DNA from: Bradyrhizobium sp. CCBAU 53340
GTDB taxonomy: Bacteria; Pseudomonadota; Alphaproteobacteria; Rhizobiales; Xanthobacteraceae
Reading direction: 5' to 3'
Assembly: GCF_015291645.1 (NCBI RefSeq)
Contig: NZ_CP030055.1
Coordinates: 310,001 to 374,000 of the forward strand
Length of the DNA stretch: 64,000 bases
Shown here: piece after piece, positions 10,284 through 21,167 of the stretch
How the letters are laid out: each line of letters begins with the position of its first letter
Numbering within the stretch: the first letter of the stretch is position 1
The notes under the pieces: model-generated
What the model saw: only the letters and a program-made list of their open reading frames with translations
Database searches by the model: none
What the model was told of the DNA's origin: nothing
Program-made: the position numbers and the translations under genes

Positions 10284-10799
10284 TCAGCGCGTCACGACGA
10301 CCTTCGTTCCGACCGAGACGCGGCTGTAGAGGTCGGTGATGTCGTCGTTGAGCATGCGGATGCAGCCATAGGAGACGAAGCCGCCGACCGAGCCCGGAAC
10401 ATTGGTGCCATGGATGGCATATTCGCCGCCGGCCAGCGTCATCGCTGCAACGCCCATCGGATTGCGCGGCGAGCCGCCGGGGATGACGTCGGGAAGCTGC
10501 GGCTTGTCGCGCTTCACCTCGGCGGGCGGCGACCAGGCCGGATTGCGATACTTGCCGTCGATGCGGGTGGTGCCGGCCCACTGCTTGCCGGACTTGCCGA
10601 CGCCGACCGGATAGCGGACGGCATGGCCGTCATCGAGGATGAGATAAAGTCGCCGCTCGTTGGTTTTGACCACGATGGTGCCCGGCGAATAGTCGGCCAT
10701 GTGGGTACCCACCATCTCCGGCCGCGCCTCGGCCGCGGTCGACATCAAGGCGCCTGCCCCGATGGTGGCAGCCAGCGCCAGTGCAATCTTCCTCGACAT
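10284..10799 (-). CDS. L,D-transpeptidase (ErfK/YbiS/YnhG family)
   Basis: A 171-residue secreted L,D-transpeptidase, acting on peptidoglycan or outer-membrane anchoring in the periplasm. The signal peptide is MSRKIALALAATIGAGALMS through about AEA. The catalytic signature is intact: HGTN (near 126), then SVGGFVSYGCIRM, giving the His and Cys of the HxxxxxxxxxSHGCxR-type motif with SYGC in place of SHGC. The ATG at 10799 is chosen over a TTG one codon upstream because it has GGGGG nearby. Monocistronic, terminated by the hairpin shared with the nuclease gene. A stretch of about 440 bp separates it from acs. Confidence 0.9.
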   Translation of the reverse strand: MSRKIALALAATIGAGALMSTAAEARPEMVGTHMADYSPGTIVVKTNERRLYLILDDGHAVRYPVGVGKSGKQWAGTTRIDGKYRNPAWSPPAEVKRDKPQLPDVIPGGSPRNPMGVAAMTLAGGEYAIHGTNVPGSVGGFVSYGCIRMLNDDITDLYSRVSVGTKVVVTR

Positions 10800-11080
10800 C
10801 AATTTCCCCCAGCCCGAACGGATCGTCCAAATTCATGCAAAAAACCGGCAATCGCCTGCTCGCCCGGACATTCTAACCGCGCCTGTTAACCGGCTGGTTT
10901 CCACGCGCGACTGCCAGGGCGAGCCAGCAGGGGGAACAAAGGAAATGTTCAAACCAAAGTAAATGACCTGAAAACAACACTCGGCGGGAAAGATACCGTC
11001 GCGCCCGTGCACGCCCTGACAAATGTGTGAGGGGGTGAACGGCGGTTGTCTTAGGCGACGTTGGCGCGAAAAGCAGTCTT
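10800..11080. other. Gene-free stretch upstream of the L,D-transpeptidase
   Basis: No open frame with coding character or ribosome binding site is visible here. It should hold the promoter of the L,D-transpeptidase gene. It is less GC-rich than the genes (for example the segment around 10930-10980). I see no recognisable riboswitch or RNA fold. The rest of the gap to acs (11081-11236) is a palindromic repeat listed separately. Confidence 0.5.
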
Positions 11081-11236
11081 GTGTCCCGGACGCGCTGCAG
11101 CGTGCAACGCTGCTGCGCGTCCGGGACCCAGCTCTTTCTGCCGCGTGGATCGATGGGCCCCGGCTCTGCAGCGCACCGCTGACTGGACGATGCTTCGCAT
11201 CGCCAAGGAAGCGCCGCGCTGCGTCCGGGGCACGAG
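11081..11236. repeat. Palindromic intergenic repeat, family A (copy 1 of 4)
   Basis: Begins GTGTCCCGGACGCG, passes through CAGCTC and GGGCCCCGGCTCTGC, and ends GCGTCCGGGGCACGAG, so its ends are imperfect inverted repeats. The same arrangement recurs at 37335, 43450 and 58446. Here it lies between the acs stop and the L,D-transpeptidase promoter region. No protein is encoded. Confidence 0.85.
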
Positions 11237-11243
11237 GGCGGCC

Positions 11244-13190
<1,947 letters not shown>

Positions 13191-13601
13191 ATTTTCCCTC
13201 CACATACGGCAAGCCAAACGTTGGCGACGCGCAAGCCGACTTCGATCGTTGAACGATTATGCGTCGGGCTAACCGGCCCCGACAAGGATCACAAGCTGGA
13301 CCTTCGGTGAGCGGCCGACCATGCGGAAAATCAAGCTTCGCGGGCCGGTGTCGCAAATCTGAAACACGCCCGGAAACATCTTTCGGCTCTTTACCGAGAT
13401 CCTCGGAACAGGCGGGCGCAGGGCGCCCATGCGGTCAAAGAGGTATTTAGAAACCTCTTTTTACTGATTCGGGACTCGCAATGCGGTTCGGAACACCCTA
13501 AGTGGCTAAACCGGGTCCCAAGAGACCTTCCGGGCGAGGCTCGGAACAAAAATCAGAACAGCGGCATTGAACGGTAACAGACAGGGCTAAGGCTTAAGAC
13601 T
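13191..13601. other. Gene-free 411-bp stretch between acs and topoisomerase, with two hairpins
   Basis: No credible protein gene is seen. It must carry the acs promoter (minus) and that of the topoisomerase (plus). Two stem-loops stand out near the middle: GGGCGC-AGG-GCGCCC around 13414-13428 and an AT-rich one at 13437-13460 followed by T residues. A small plus-strand RNA ending at the second hairpin is possible but unproven. Confidence 0.45.
13437..13462 (+). terminator. Orphan terminator-like hairpin
   Basis: Stem AAAGAGGT / ACCTCTTT with an 8-nt loop, followed by TT and A, in plus orientation. No plus-strand gene ends upstream of it: the nearest upstream gene (acs) is on the minus strand and starts at 13190. 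It could end a small RNA or a leader transcript. Confidence 0.45.
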
Positions 13602-14771
13602 ATGATGGATCAGCAGAATCTCGGGACGATATCGCCCGCTTCGGCCGATCCCGCCGCCATCGCGCTGGCCAAGGCCCTCGGACAATGGCCGAAACCATCA
13701 GGTTCCATCCGTCCCAGCCCGAAAAAGGTGTTCGATACCGCGCCTGCGGCGACGGTCGAAGCGCTCGCCAAGGAGCTTGGCCTGCGGCTCGGTGACCAGA
13801 ACGAGCTGACCATCCGCCGTGTCAGGCGCGGCAAAGGCTATTCCTTCGTTCGTCCCAACGGCGCGCATATCCGCGACGCCCGGACCATCCGCCGGCTGCA
13901 CGCGATGGCAGTGCCGCCGGCCTATCGCGAGGTGCGCTACTCCGCCGATCCGAGCTCGCATCTGCAGGCGGTGGGCCGCGATGCCGCGGGCCGGCTGCAA
14001 TATCGCTATCATGCCGATTGGGAGAAGGTCCGCGAGCACCGCAAGGCACATCGCCTGGAAAAGCTCGTCGGCGCGCTGCCCAAGATCCGGCGCAAGGTCT
14101 CGGCGTTCCTGTCGGGCGACGAGCCGACGCGCGAGTTTGCGCTCTCGGCGGTGATCGAGCTGATCGCGCGCACCGCGATCCGTCCCGGCAATGAATCCTA
14201 TGCCCGCCTCAACGGCACCCGCGGCGCGACCACGCTGTTGAAGTCGAACGTGACGCTGGAAGACGATTGCTTCGTGCTGACCTTCAAGGCGAAGGGCGGC
14301 AAGGCGGTGCGCAAGGAGTGCGACGCGGCCAAGCTGGTGCGCGCCATCGGCATTTTGCAGAGCGTCCCCGGCAAGCGCATGTTCCAGTACCGCGATGCCT
14401 ACGGCATCGTGCGCGCCGTCAGCACCACACAGGTGAATGCATTCCTGCGCGAGATCGCCGGCATCAAGATTTCGCTGAAGGATTTCCGCACGCTGATGGC
14501 CTCCGCCGTCGTCGTCGAATCGCTGTCGCGGATCACGCCGGCGACCAGCCAGCGCGGCCGCAAGAAGCAGGTGCTGGACGCCATCCGCGCCGCCGCCGAC
14601 AAGCTCTCCAACACGCCGGCGATCTGCCGCAAGAGCTATGTCCACGACACCATCGTCACGGCCTTCGAAGAAGGCATCCTCGAGCGCTTCGCGGCGACCA
14701 TGAAGGGCCAGCGCTCGCAGGCAAGGCGCGAGCAGCTGCTGGCGCAGGTGGTGGCGACCGCAGCCGTTTAA
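13602..14771 (+). CDS. DNA topoisomerase IB (eukaryote/poxvirus-like)
   Basis: A 389-residue type IB topoisomerase, which relaxes supercoils through a 3'-phosphotyrosyl intermediate. The N-terminal DNA-binding domain contains RRVRRGKGYSF and GAHIRDARTIRRLHAMAVPP. The catalytic domain has IARTAIRPGNESY (first catalytic Arg) and CRKSYVHDTI, with the nucleophile Tyr at about residue 346. Length and motifs fit bacterial TopIB. The gene starts at 13602 (ATGATG; the second ATG is equally possible). It is a single gene converging on an SRPBCC gene 12 bp away. Confidence 0.93.
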   Translation: MMDQQNLGTISPASADPAAIALAKALGQWPKPSGSIRPSPKKVFDTAPAATVEALAKELGLRLGDQNELTIRRVRRGKGYSFVRPNGAHIRDARTIRRLHAMAVPPAYREVRYSADPSSHLQAVGRDAAGRLQYRYHADWEKVREHRKAHRLEKLVGALPKIRRKVSAFLSGDEPTREFALSAVIELIARTAIRPGNESYARLNGTRGATTLLKSNVTLEDDCFVLTFKAKGGKAVRKECDAAKLVRAIGILQSVPGKRMFQYRDAYGIVRAVSTTQVNAFLREIAGIKISLKDFRTLMASAVVVESLSRITPATSQRGRKKQVLDAIRAAADKLSNTPAICRKSYVHDTIVTAFEEGILERFAATMKGQRSQARREQLLAQVVATAAV

Positions 14772-14783
14772 CCCGCCACATCG

Positions 14784-15239
14784 CTACATATTGTCGGAAA
14801 CGCCCTTGTCGGGGCCGGGATCGCGGCCCGCGGCGACATTCGTGAGCCGGCTCAGATAGTGTGCCCAGCCCTTCGCGTGCGCCGCCACCTGTTCCTCGGT
14901 CGGCAGCCCGCTATGCGTCATACGCAGCAACGTGCCGCCGTCGCGCTCGATCAGGTCGATCTCGATCAGGCTCGAGCCGGGCGGCACTTCCTGACCGCCC
15001 TCCCAGCCGAACGTGTAGGCCAGGCGATGCACCGGCACCACCTCGCGGAAGGCGCCGCGGGCGACGCTGCCACGGGGACCGATACCCTTGAGCAGATAGA
15101 GCCCACCGGGATGCGGCTCTGTGGTCGCATCCGAGCCCATCCAGCTCAGGATTTTCTCAGGATCGGTCAAATAGGCGAAGACAGTGGCGCGCGGGGCGGC
15201 GATCTGGGTCTCGCGTCGCAATACGAACGGCTCGGTCAT
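14784..15239 (-). CDS. SRPBCC-family protein (AHSA1/CalC-like)
   Basis: A 151-residue START/Bet v1-like domain protein. The opening TEPFVLRRETQIAAPRATVFAYLTDPEKILSWMG and the later LIEIDLIERDGGTLLRMTHSGLP follow the Aha1-homology/CalC pattern, with the small hydrophobic-ligand cavity fold expected. Such proteins in bacteria have unknown ligands and often sit beside ArsR regulators; none is here. The start ATG at 15239 is only ~100 bp from the divergently oriented adenylate cyclase start at 15341, so both promoters lie between them. Confidence 0.85.
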   Translation of the reverse strand: MTEPFVLRRETQIAAPRATVFAYLTDPEKILSWMGSDATTEPHPGGLYLLKGIGPRGSVARGAFREVVPVHRLAYTFGWEGGQEVPPGSSLIEIDLIERDGGTLLRMTHSGLPTEEQVAAHAKGWAHYLSRLTNVAAGRDPGPDKGVSDNM

Positions 15240-15340
15240 TTGCGATCATCCCTCAGGTGATCCTGGGACATGGCGGCGCCAAAGCGGCCCGTCAAGGATT
15301 GCTCGTGACAAGAACGGTCCTCCTTCGCCATCATCGGATC

Positions 15341-16432
15341 ATGCAACTCTCCCCGACCCTCGCCTGGCTCGTCGATGCCGCCTCGGAAAGCTCGGGGGCT
15401 GATCGCCTGCTTGCGGAACTCGGTGCGCATCTGGTTGCGGACGGCGTGCCGCTTGCGGCAGGTGCCCTGACGCTGGAGGTGCCACACCCGCTGATCGCGA
15501 AGCGGACCTGGTTGTGGCGCGCGGACAACGGCCGGGTGATCGAGGCCCTCGGCTTTGCACCTGGCGGGCTGGCGCCCGATCTGCCCGACGATGCCGGCCG
15601 CGGCTGGCTGCGCGGCATCGCGGGCGGCGACGTGCATGAAGATGTTGTCGGACGCGATGGGCCGCTGCTCGGCTGGATAGGGCCGCGTCCATTCACGTCA
15701 GATGAAATCGAGCAATTGCGCCAGGCCGCGCGCTTTGCAGCGACGCCGCTTGCCGCGCTCGCTGCCCGCGCCACCTTGCGGGCGACGCTGGAGGCCTATC
15801 TCGGCAAGCGCAGCGCGGAGCGGGTGCTCGCGGCACCTCTGCGGCGGGACTTAGGTGAGACCATCCAGGCTGCGCTGCTCTATGCCGATCTGCGCGGCTT
15901 CACCACCTTGTCGGAAACCAGTCCGCCGGCTGAAATCATCGCCGCACTCGACGCCTGGTTCGATCGCATCGCCGGTGCCGTCCACGCGTTTGGCGGCGAG
16001 GTGCTTAAATTCATCGGCGACGGCGTGCTGGCGATCTTTCCGGTGGTCGAGGCGTCGCCACGTCGTGCCTGCGAAGCCGCCCTGCGTGCCGCCGGTGCCG
16101 CCGAGGCCGGGATGGCGTATCTCAACGCCGAGCGCGACGCGCAAGGTTTGCCGCCACTGGCGTTCGGCGCTGCTCTTCATCTCGGCGAGATGCTCTGGGG
16201 CAATATCGGCGCCGCCAACAGGCTCGATTTCACGGCGATCGGTCCCGCCGTCAATCTCGCCAGCCGGCTCGAAGGCCTGTGCAAGCCGCTCGGCAGGACC
16301 GTGCTGGTTTCCGGCGCACTCGCTGCCGAGACGGACATGCCCCTGATCGCGCTCGGCCTGCACAAGCTGCGCGGCATTGCCTCGCCATGCGAGGTCCTCA
16401 CGCTGCCGGAAACGCCGGGACGAGCGCCTTAG
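15341..16432 (+). CDS. Class III adenylate cyclase with N-terminal uncharacterised domain
   Basis: A 363-residue soluble protein. Residues 1-165 form a domain I do not recognise (possibly sensory). Residues 175-355 are a class III nucleotidyl cyclase: both metal-binding aspartates are present in YADLRGFTTLSE and FIGDGVLAIFP, the adenine-selecting Lys and Asp appear in EVLKFIGD and LDFTAIG, and the transition-state Asn and Arg in VNLASRLE. It is thus predicted to make cAMP. The ATG at 15341 is preferred over an in-frame start 28 residues upstream, which overlaps the divergent SRPBCC promoter region. One of two class III cyclases in the window. Confidence 0.9.
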   Translation: MQLSPTLAWLVDAASESSGADRLLAELGAHLVADGVPLAAGALTLEVPHPLIAKRTWLWRADNGRVIEALGFAPGGLAPDLPDDAGRGWLRGIAGGDVHEDVVGRDGPLLGWIGPRPFTSDEIEQLRQAARFAATPLAALAARATLRATLEAYLGKRSAERVLAAPLRRDLGETIQAALLYADLRGFTTLSETSPPAEIIAALDAWFDRIAGAVHAFGGEVLKFIGDGVLAIFPVVEASPRRACEAALRAAGAAEAGMAYLNAERDAQGLPPLAFGAALHLGEMLWGNIGAANRLDFTAIGPAVNLASRLEGLCKPLGRTVLVSGALAAETDMPLIALGLHKLRGIASPCEVLTLPETPGRAP

Positions 16433-16435
16433 CTC

Positions 16436-16849
16436 CTACATCCCGCCCATCTTGCAGACGAGCTTCCATTCCTCGGCCGTGACCGGCTGCACCGACAGGC
16501 GCGAATATTTTACCAGTGCCATCTCGGCGAGCTTCTTCTCGGCCTTGATCGCGGCCATCGTCACCGGCGTCTTCAGGGGCTTGTCGGCCTTGATGTCGAC
16601 GCAGACGAATTTTTCGGTCTTGTCGGTCGGATCGAGGTAGGCCTCCTTGATAACCTCCGCGATGCCGACGATCTCCTTGCCCTCATTGGAATGATAGAAG
16701 AACGCCTTGTCGCCCTTCTTCATGTTCACGAGGTTCTGGCGCGCAGTGTAATTGCGCACGCCGGTCCAGGCTTCGCCCTTGGCACCCTTCGCGACCTGCT
16801 GGTCCCAGGACCACACCGATGGTTCGGATTTCACCAGCCAGTACGCCAT
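16436..16849 (-). CDS. EVE domain-containing protein
   Basis: A 137-residue EVE-domain (PUA-like) protein; the opening MAYWLVKSEPSVWSWDQ is diagnostic, and GVRNYTARQNL and KKGDKAFFYHS are the other conserved segments. EVE domains bind modified bases in RNA or DNA. It follows gpsA on the minus strand. A start at 16855 would overlap the gpsA stop (ATGA), but the ATG at 16849 has GAGGA at proper spacing and is favoured. The gene converges on the cyclase with 3 bp between stops. Ligand unknown. Confidence 0.88.
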   Translation of the reverse strand: MAYWLVKSEPSVWSWDQQVAKGAKGEAWTGVRNYTARQNLVNMKKGDKAFFYHSNEGKEIVGIAEVIKEAYLDPTDKTEKFVCVDIKADKPLKTPVTMAAIKAEKKLAEMALVKYSRLSVQPVTAEEWKLVCKMGGM

Positions 16850-16851
16850 GT

Positions 16852-17832
16852 TCATTCCTCTGCCTTGAAGGGCCGCGTCAAAAGCCCGGAGATCGCCGCG
16901 TCGATCGTGCTTCGGCCGCTCAGGATCGAAGCGACCGCCGTTGATACCGGCATCTCGATGTTTTGCGAAGCTGCGAGTTCGATCAGCACCGGCGCGGTGA
17001 ATTCGCCTTCGGCAAGCTTGCCGGCGGGTGGCTGCTCGCCACGGCCCAATGCGAGCCCCAGCGCGAAATTGCGCGATTGCGGGCTTGCGCAAGTCAGGAT
17101 CAGGTCGCCAAGACCGGACAGGCCGGCGAGCGTCTCGCTGCGCGCGCCGAGTGTGCGGCCGAGGCGCGTCAGCTCGGCGAAACCGCGCGTCGTCAGCGCA
17201 GCCTGAGCGGAGGCGCCGAGCTTGCGTCCGACCGCGATGCCGACTGCGATCGCCAGCACGTTCTTGGCCGCGCCGCCGATCTCGACGCCACGAATATCGG
17301 TGGTGTGATAGGGACGGAACGTCGCCGAGCCCAGCGCCTGCACCAGGTCGCTTGCCAAAGCCTCGTCCTTTGCTGCCAAGGTCACTGCCGTCGGCAAGCC
17401 GCGCGCGACGTCGTCGGCAAAACTCGGGCCCGACAGGATCGCGGGCTGCGCATGGGGCGCGGCTTCAATGATCACGTCGGTCATGAATTTGTGGGTGCCG
17501 TGCTCGATGCCCTTGGCGCAGGCGATGATCGGCACGGGCTTCGTCGCATGCGTGGCCAGCATGTTGACGGCGCCGCGCAGATGCTGCGCCGGAGTTGCGA
17601 TCAGCAGCATCTCCGCGCGCGACGCCTCCGCAAGATCGCTCGTCACCACGATGTCGGGCGCAAGGCGCACGTCCGGCAGCCGCGGATTGTCACGGGTCGA
17701 TGCGATCCGCGCCGCATGCTCGGCGTTGCGCGCCCACAGCGTCACGTTCCGTCCCGCTCGCGCGGCCACCATCGCCAGCGCCGTGCCCCAGGCACCCGCG
17801 CCGATCACCGCGACGGAGTCGAACGCGGCCAT
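16852..17832 (-). CDS. gpsA: Glycerol-3-phosphate dehydrogenase [NAD(P)+]
   Basis: A 326-residue cytosolic enzyme making sn-glycerol-3-phosphate from dihydroxyacetone phosphate for phospholipid synthesis. The N-terminal [14 protein letters not shown] binds NAD(P); [16 protein letters not shown] and [15 protein letters not shown] (catalytic Lys) are the family signatures. Length is typical. It begins 2 bp downstream of the tsaD stop, forming the operon tsaD-gpsA-EVE, an order common in Rhizobiales. Confidence 0.96.
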   Translation of the reverse strand: MAAFDSVAVIGAGAWGTALAMVAARAGRNVTLWARNAEHAARIASTRDNPRLPDVRLAPDIVVTSDLAEASRAEMLLIATPAQHLRGAVNMLATHATKPVPIIACAKGIEHGTHKFMTDVIIEAAPHAQPAILSGPSFADDVARGLPTAVTLAAKDEALASDLVQALGSATFRPYHTTDIRGVEIGGAAKNVLAIAVGIAVGRKLGASAQAALTTRGFAELTRLGRTLGARSETLAGLSGLGDLILTCASPQSRNFALGLALGRGEQPPAGKLAEGEFTAPVLIELAASQNIEMPVSTAVASILSGRSTIDAAISGLLTRPFKAEE

Positions 17833-17834
17833 TG

Positions 17835-18908
17835 TCAGTACCCCGCCCGGGTCTTGCTGTAACCGGCCGGCGCGGTCGCATTCGCGTCGAGCAGCCAGCG
17901 CGCACGCGGCTGCGCCTCCATCGTGTCGGTGATGCCGAGCGCGAGGCGTTCGGCACCGGCCCAGGCGATCATCGCGCCGTTGTCGGTGCAGAGCGCGGGC
18001 GGCGGCATGATCAGCTGCGTCCCCGCTTGGCTCGCAACATCATATAATGCGCCGCGGATCGCCAGATTGGCGGCGACACCGCCGGCCGCGACCAACGCGC
18101 GCGGCGCGCCGAATTGTTCGCGGAACAGTTTCAGGCCGACGCTCAAGCGGTCGGCCGTCGAGTCCAGCACGGCGGCCTGAAAGCTCGCGCAGAGATCGCT
18201 GACGTCCTGCGGAGTGATCTCGGCGAGCCGGCTCGCTTCGGTGCGGACTGCCGTCTTCAATCCTGATAGCGAGAAATTGGCGTCGGGACGTCCCTGCATC
18301 GGCCGCGGGAACGCAAAGCGCGTGGCATCGCCATTGACCGCCGCGCGCTCGACCTGCGGCCCGCCCGGATAGGGCAACCCCAGCATCTTCGCGACCTTGT
18401 CAAAAGCCTCGCCGATCGCGTCGTCGACGGTGGTGCCGAGCCGTACATATTGGCCGACGCCGGTCACCGCGACGATCTGGGTGTGGCCGCCGGAGGCGAG
18501 GAACAGACAATAGGGAAATTCGATTCGGTCCGTCAGGCGCGGCGTCAGCGCATGTGCCTCGAGATGGTTGACCGCAACCAGCGGCGTGTCATGCACCATC
18601 GCGATCGCCTTTGCGGTGGTGAGCCCAACGATGACGCCGCCGATCAGTCCCGGCCCCGCGGCCGCCGCGACACCGTCGAGCTGGGCGAAGCCGATGCCGG
18701 CCTCGCTCATGGCGTGCTCGATGATGCCGTCGAGCAGGTCGACATGGGCGCGCGCGGCGATCTCCGGCACGACGCCGCCGAAGCGGGCGTGCTCCTCCAC
18801 TTGCGAGCGCACGATATTGGACAGGATCTTGCCGCTGCCGTCAGGCGCGCGCTCGATCACGGCCGCCGCGGTCTCGTCGCAGGTGGTCTCGATGCCCAAT
18901 ACCAGCAT
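17835..18908 (-). CDS. tsaD: tRNA N6-adenosine threonylcarbamoyltransferase TsaD
   Basis: A 357-residue member of the Kae1/TsaD family that transfers the threonylcarbamoyl group to A37 of ANN-decoding tRNAs. The ATG at 18908 ([16 protein letters not shown]) is the family start; the frame extends 30 residues further without homology. Metal-ligand motif HLEAH lies at 115-119, and the glycine-rich ASGGHTQI and [13 protein letters not shown] segments that bind the nucleotide are intact. First gene of the tsaD-gpsA-EVE operon, divergent from hemD across about 150 bp. Confidence 0.96.
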   Translation of the reverse strand: MLVLGIETTCDETAAAVIERAPDGSGKILSNIVRSQVEEHARFGGVVPEIAARAHVDLLDGIIEHAMSEAGIGFAQLDGVAAAAGPGLIGGVIVGLTTAKAIAMVHDTPLVAVNHLEAHALTPRLTDRIEFPYCLFLASGGHTQIVAVTGVGQYVRLGTTVDDAIGEAFDKVAKMLGLPYPGGPQVERAAVNGDATRFAFPRPMQGRPDANFSLSGLKTAVRTEASRLAEITPQDVSDLCASFQAAVLDSTADRLSVGLKLFREQFGAPRALVAAGGVAANLAIRGALYDVASQAGTQLIMPPPALCTDNGAMIAWAGAERLALGITDTMEAQPRARWLLDANATAPAGYSKTRAGY

Positions 18909-19056
18909 TGGCGAATTGTTATCCAATTTGCGCCCTTGCGCACATCCGTAAAGCAGAGTTCTGGTAACGCGGTAGCATTCCAGGGTCGGCTTGCGCAATC
19001 GTCACGCGGCGCCTTCCTCGAATGAGTCTCCGCCACGTCGTCCGGGAACACAAGCG

Positions 19057-19803
19057 ATGTCCATTCTTGTCACACGGCCGCATCCCGACAACGAGGCGAC
19101 GGCGGAAAATCTGCGTGCGCGCGGACATGTGGTGCTGCTTGCGCCGATGCTCAAGTTCGAGCCTGTCCCTTTCCAGGGCGAGAGCGAGACGGGTTATGGC
19201 GCCATCATCGTCACGTCGGCCAATGCGATCCGCGCCGTCGTGCCGCAATTGCGCGATCTCGGCTTGCTGGGGTTGCCGTTGTTCGCGGTCGGCGAGCACA
19301 CGGCGGCGGTGGCGCGCGATGTCGGTTTCACGGACGTGATCGTCGCCGGTGGCGATGCCGCTTCCTTGCGCGACAGGGTGATGCAGGGCGCGCGCGACAA
19401 GGTTCTGAAGAAGAAAAGCACCCTGCTTTATCTTGCAGGCGCGGACCTGTCGCGGGATCTCGGTGGCGAGCTTGGCGCGGAAGGCTTCAACGTGGTCACG
19501 CAGACCACTTATCGGATGGTCCCGGTCAAGATTCTTCCACGCGAGGTCTGCGAAGGCTTTGCCGCTCATGGCATCGAGGCGGTGTTGCACTACTCCCGGC
19601 GCAGCGCGCGAGCCTTCCTGGATGCGGCGCGCGGCGAAGGCGTCGAAATCTCGGCGCTGGCGATTCCGCAATGTTGCCTGTCCGAGACGGTCGCTTCCGT
19701 GCTGCGCGATGCCGGAGCGTCGCAGGTTCTGGTGGCCGCGAGCCCGGACGAAAATGCCTTATTCGACGCCTTGGAGCGTGCTTTGCGGACCCGTTTGGCG
19801 TAA
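19057..19803 (+). CDS. hemD: Uroporphyrinogen-III synthase
   Basis: A 248-residue HemD protein, closing hydroxymethylbilane to uroporphyrinogen III in haem and cobalamin synthesis. Conserved landmarks are ILVTRPHPDNEATAENL at the N-terminus, IIVTSANAIRAV (55-67), TTYRMVP, and LHYSRRSARAFL in the second subdomain. The ATG at 19057 is chosen; a longer frame overlaps the tsaD promoter. hemC, found next to hemD in several alphaproteobacteria, is not between tsaD and hemD here. Followed by the Mic60 homologue after 65 bp and then hemY. Confidence 0.92.
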   Translation: MSILVTRPHPDNEATAENLRARGHVVLLAPMLKFEPVPFQGESETGYGAIIVTSANAIRAVVPQLRDLGLLGLPLFAVGEHTAAVARDVGFTDVIVAGGDAASLRDRVMQGARDKVLKKKSTLLYLAGADLSRDLGGELGAEGFNVVTQTTYRMVPVKILPREVCEGFAAHGIEAVLHYSRRSARAFLDAARGEGVEISALAIPQCCLSETVASVLRDAGASQVLVAASPDENALFDALERALRTRLA

Positions 19804-19868
19804 GAGGACGGGCCGAATCCGACCCGATCGGGCTCGTCTCTGGTATGCAAGTGTGAGGAACCGTCACG

Positions 19869-21122
19869 ATGGCCGACGTCAAGCCTGAAGACGCAGGCAA
19901 ACCTGAAGACGCTGGAATGCCCCCCGAGCCCGGTCGTGCCAGGCGCACCCCGCCGACCATCGACCTCGAGGCAACCGAAGTCTCCACCCAACCGCAGGAT
20001 TTGGCGGGCGAGCCGGCCATGCAGGCTTCCACCGGGCAGGCCGCCACCGGGCAGGCCAGTGCTGATGAGGCCACGGACGAGACGGCCAAGGACGAGACGG
20101 CAAAGGCCGAGGCGGAGCGCAGCGAGACGCAGGCCGCTGCTGCATCGGCTCCCATTTCCCCCTGGGTCATTGCGCCATTTTCCGGCGCCGTTGCGGCTGC
20201 GATCGTGATCGCGGTCGGCTGGGCGCTCGGCTGGCCCGCGGTGCAGGCGCCGCCCGCCGCGCCGCAAGTCAAGAGTGCGGCCGTCGATGCGCTCAGCGGA
20301 CGCGTCGCTGCGGTCGAAGCCAAAACGGCCAGGCCCGCCGCCGATGCAGCGATGGTCGCGCGGCTCGATGCGCTGGAGAAATCTGTCGGTACCCTGCGCA
20401 GCGACATCGCCAATTTGCGCGCACAGTCCGACAAGACCGCGAGCGCATTGAACGATGCGAAATCCACGCCGCGCGATGCGACGGCCTTGCCCGGCCTTGC
20501 CGCCCTCAACGACCGCATCTCCCAGCTCGAGCGCGCCAGCACCACCGCCCGCGCCGAACTTGCGCAGCAGGGCGAGAAGATTGCCGACGCCAAGGTGATG
20601 GACGACAAGCCGTTGCGCTTTGTGGTCGCCGCCACCCTGCTCGACGTCGCCGTCCGCCATAACGATCCCTATGAGGCGCAGCTCACCGCTGCGCGGTCAT
20701 TCGCAGCCAAGCCCGAAGCGCTGAAGCCACTCGATGCGTTTGCCTCGTCAGGCATTCCGACCCCGGTTGCGCTATCCCGCGAGCTTCTCAACATCGTGCC
20801 AAAGCTATCGCCGCCGCCGGAGGCTCCAGCCGCTGGCGCCGGCATTGTCGAGCGCCTCCAGGCGGGCGCGTCGAAGCTTGTCCGCATCGAGCGCACCGAC
20901 GGGGTCGGCAATGACCGCGGCGCCATCGTCGCCCGAATCACGGCTGCGGCGCTGCGCAATGATTTCGTCGAGGCGCGGCGCGAGCTGAAGACGCTGCCCG
21001 AAGCTGAACGAGCGCCGGCGCAGGCGTGGTTGGACAAGGCGGATGCGAGAGACGCCGCGCTCGCGGCCTCCCGCAAATTCGCCGATGATGCCATGGCGAA
21101 CCTCGCCAAGCCTGCTCAGTAA
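19869..21122 (+). CDS. Alphaproteobacterial Mic60/mitofilin-family protein (COG4223)
   Basis: A 417-residue membrane protein. Residues 1-97 are an acidic, Pro/Ala/Glu-rich cytoplasmic tail, 99-122 a single membrane helix (VIAPFSGAVAAAIVIAVGWA), 135-265 a coiled-coil-prone stretch, and the C-terminus a helical mitofilin-like domain ending near DAMANLAKPAQ. This architecture and its place between hemD and hemY match the bacterial Mic60 homologues linked to shaping of intracytoplasmic membranes and cristae. Identification rests on architecture and synteny more than on residue motifs. Spacing: 65 bp after hemD, 45 bp before hemY. The TGQA segment near residue 55 is repeated in tandem. Confidence 0.8.
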   Translation: MADVKPEDAGKPEDAGMPPEPGRARRTPPTIDLEATEVSTQPQDLAGEPAMQASTGQAATGQASADEATDETAKDETAKAEAERSETQAAAASAPISPWVIAPFSGAVAAAIVIAVGWALGWPAVQAPPAAPQVKSAAVDALSGRVAAVEAKTARPAADAAMVARLDALEKSVGTLRSDIANLRAQSDKTASALNDAKSTPRDATALPGLAALNDRISQLERASTTARAELAQQGEKIADAKVMDDKPLRFVVAATLLDVAVRHNDPYEAQLTAARSFAAKPEALKPLDAFASSGIPTPVALSRELLNIVPKLSPPPEAPAAGAGIVERLQAGASKLVRIERTDGVGNDRGAIVARITAAALRNDFVEARRELKTLPEAERAPAQAWLDKADARDAALAASRKFADDAMANLAKPAQ

Positions 21123-21167
21123 GCCTCAATAAGATTCGCGCAACAATCCGCGCGTATAGGGATCGCC

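Noticed and set aside
18909..19056. Looked for hemC between tsaD and hemD
   Set aside because: Only about 150 bp of non-coding promoter DNA is present.
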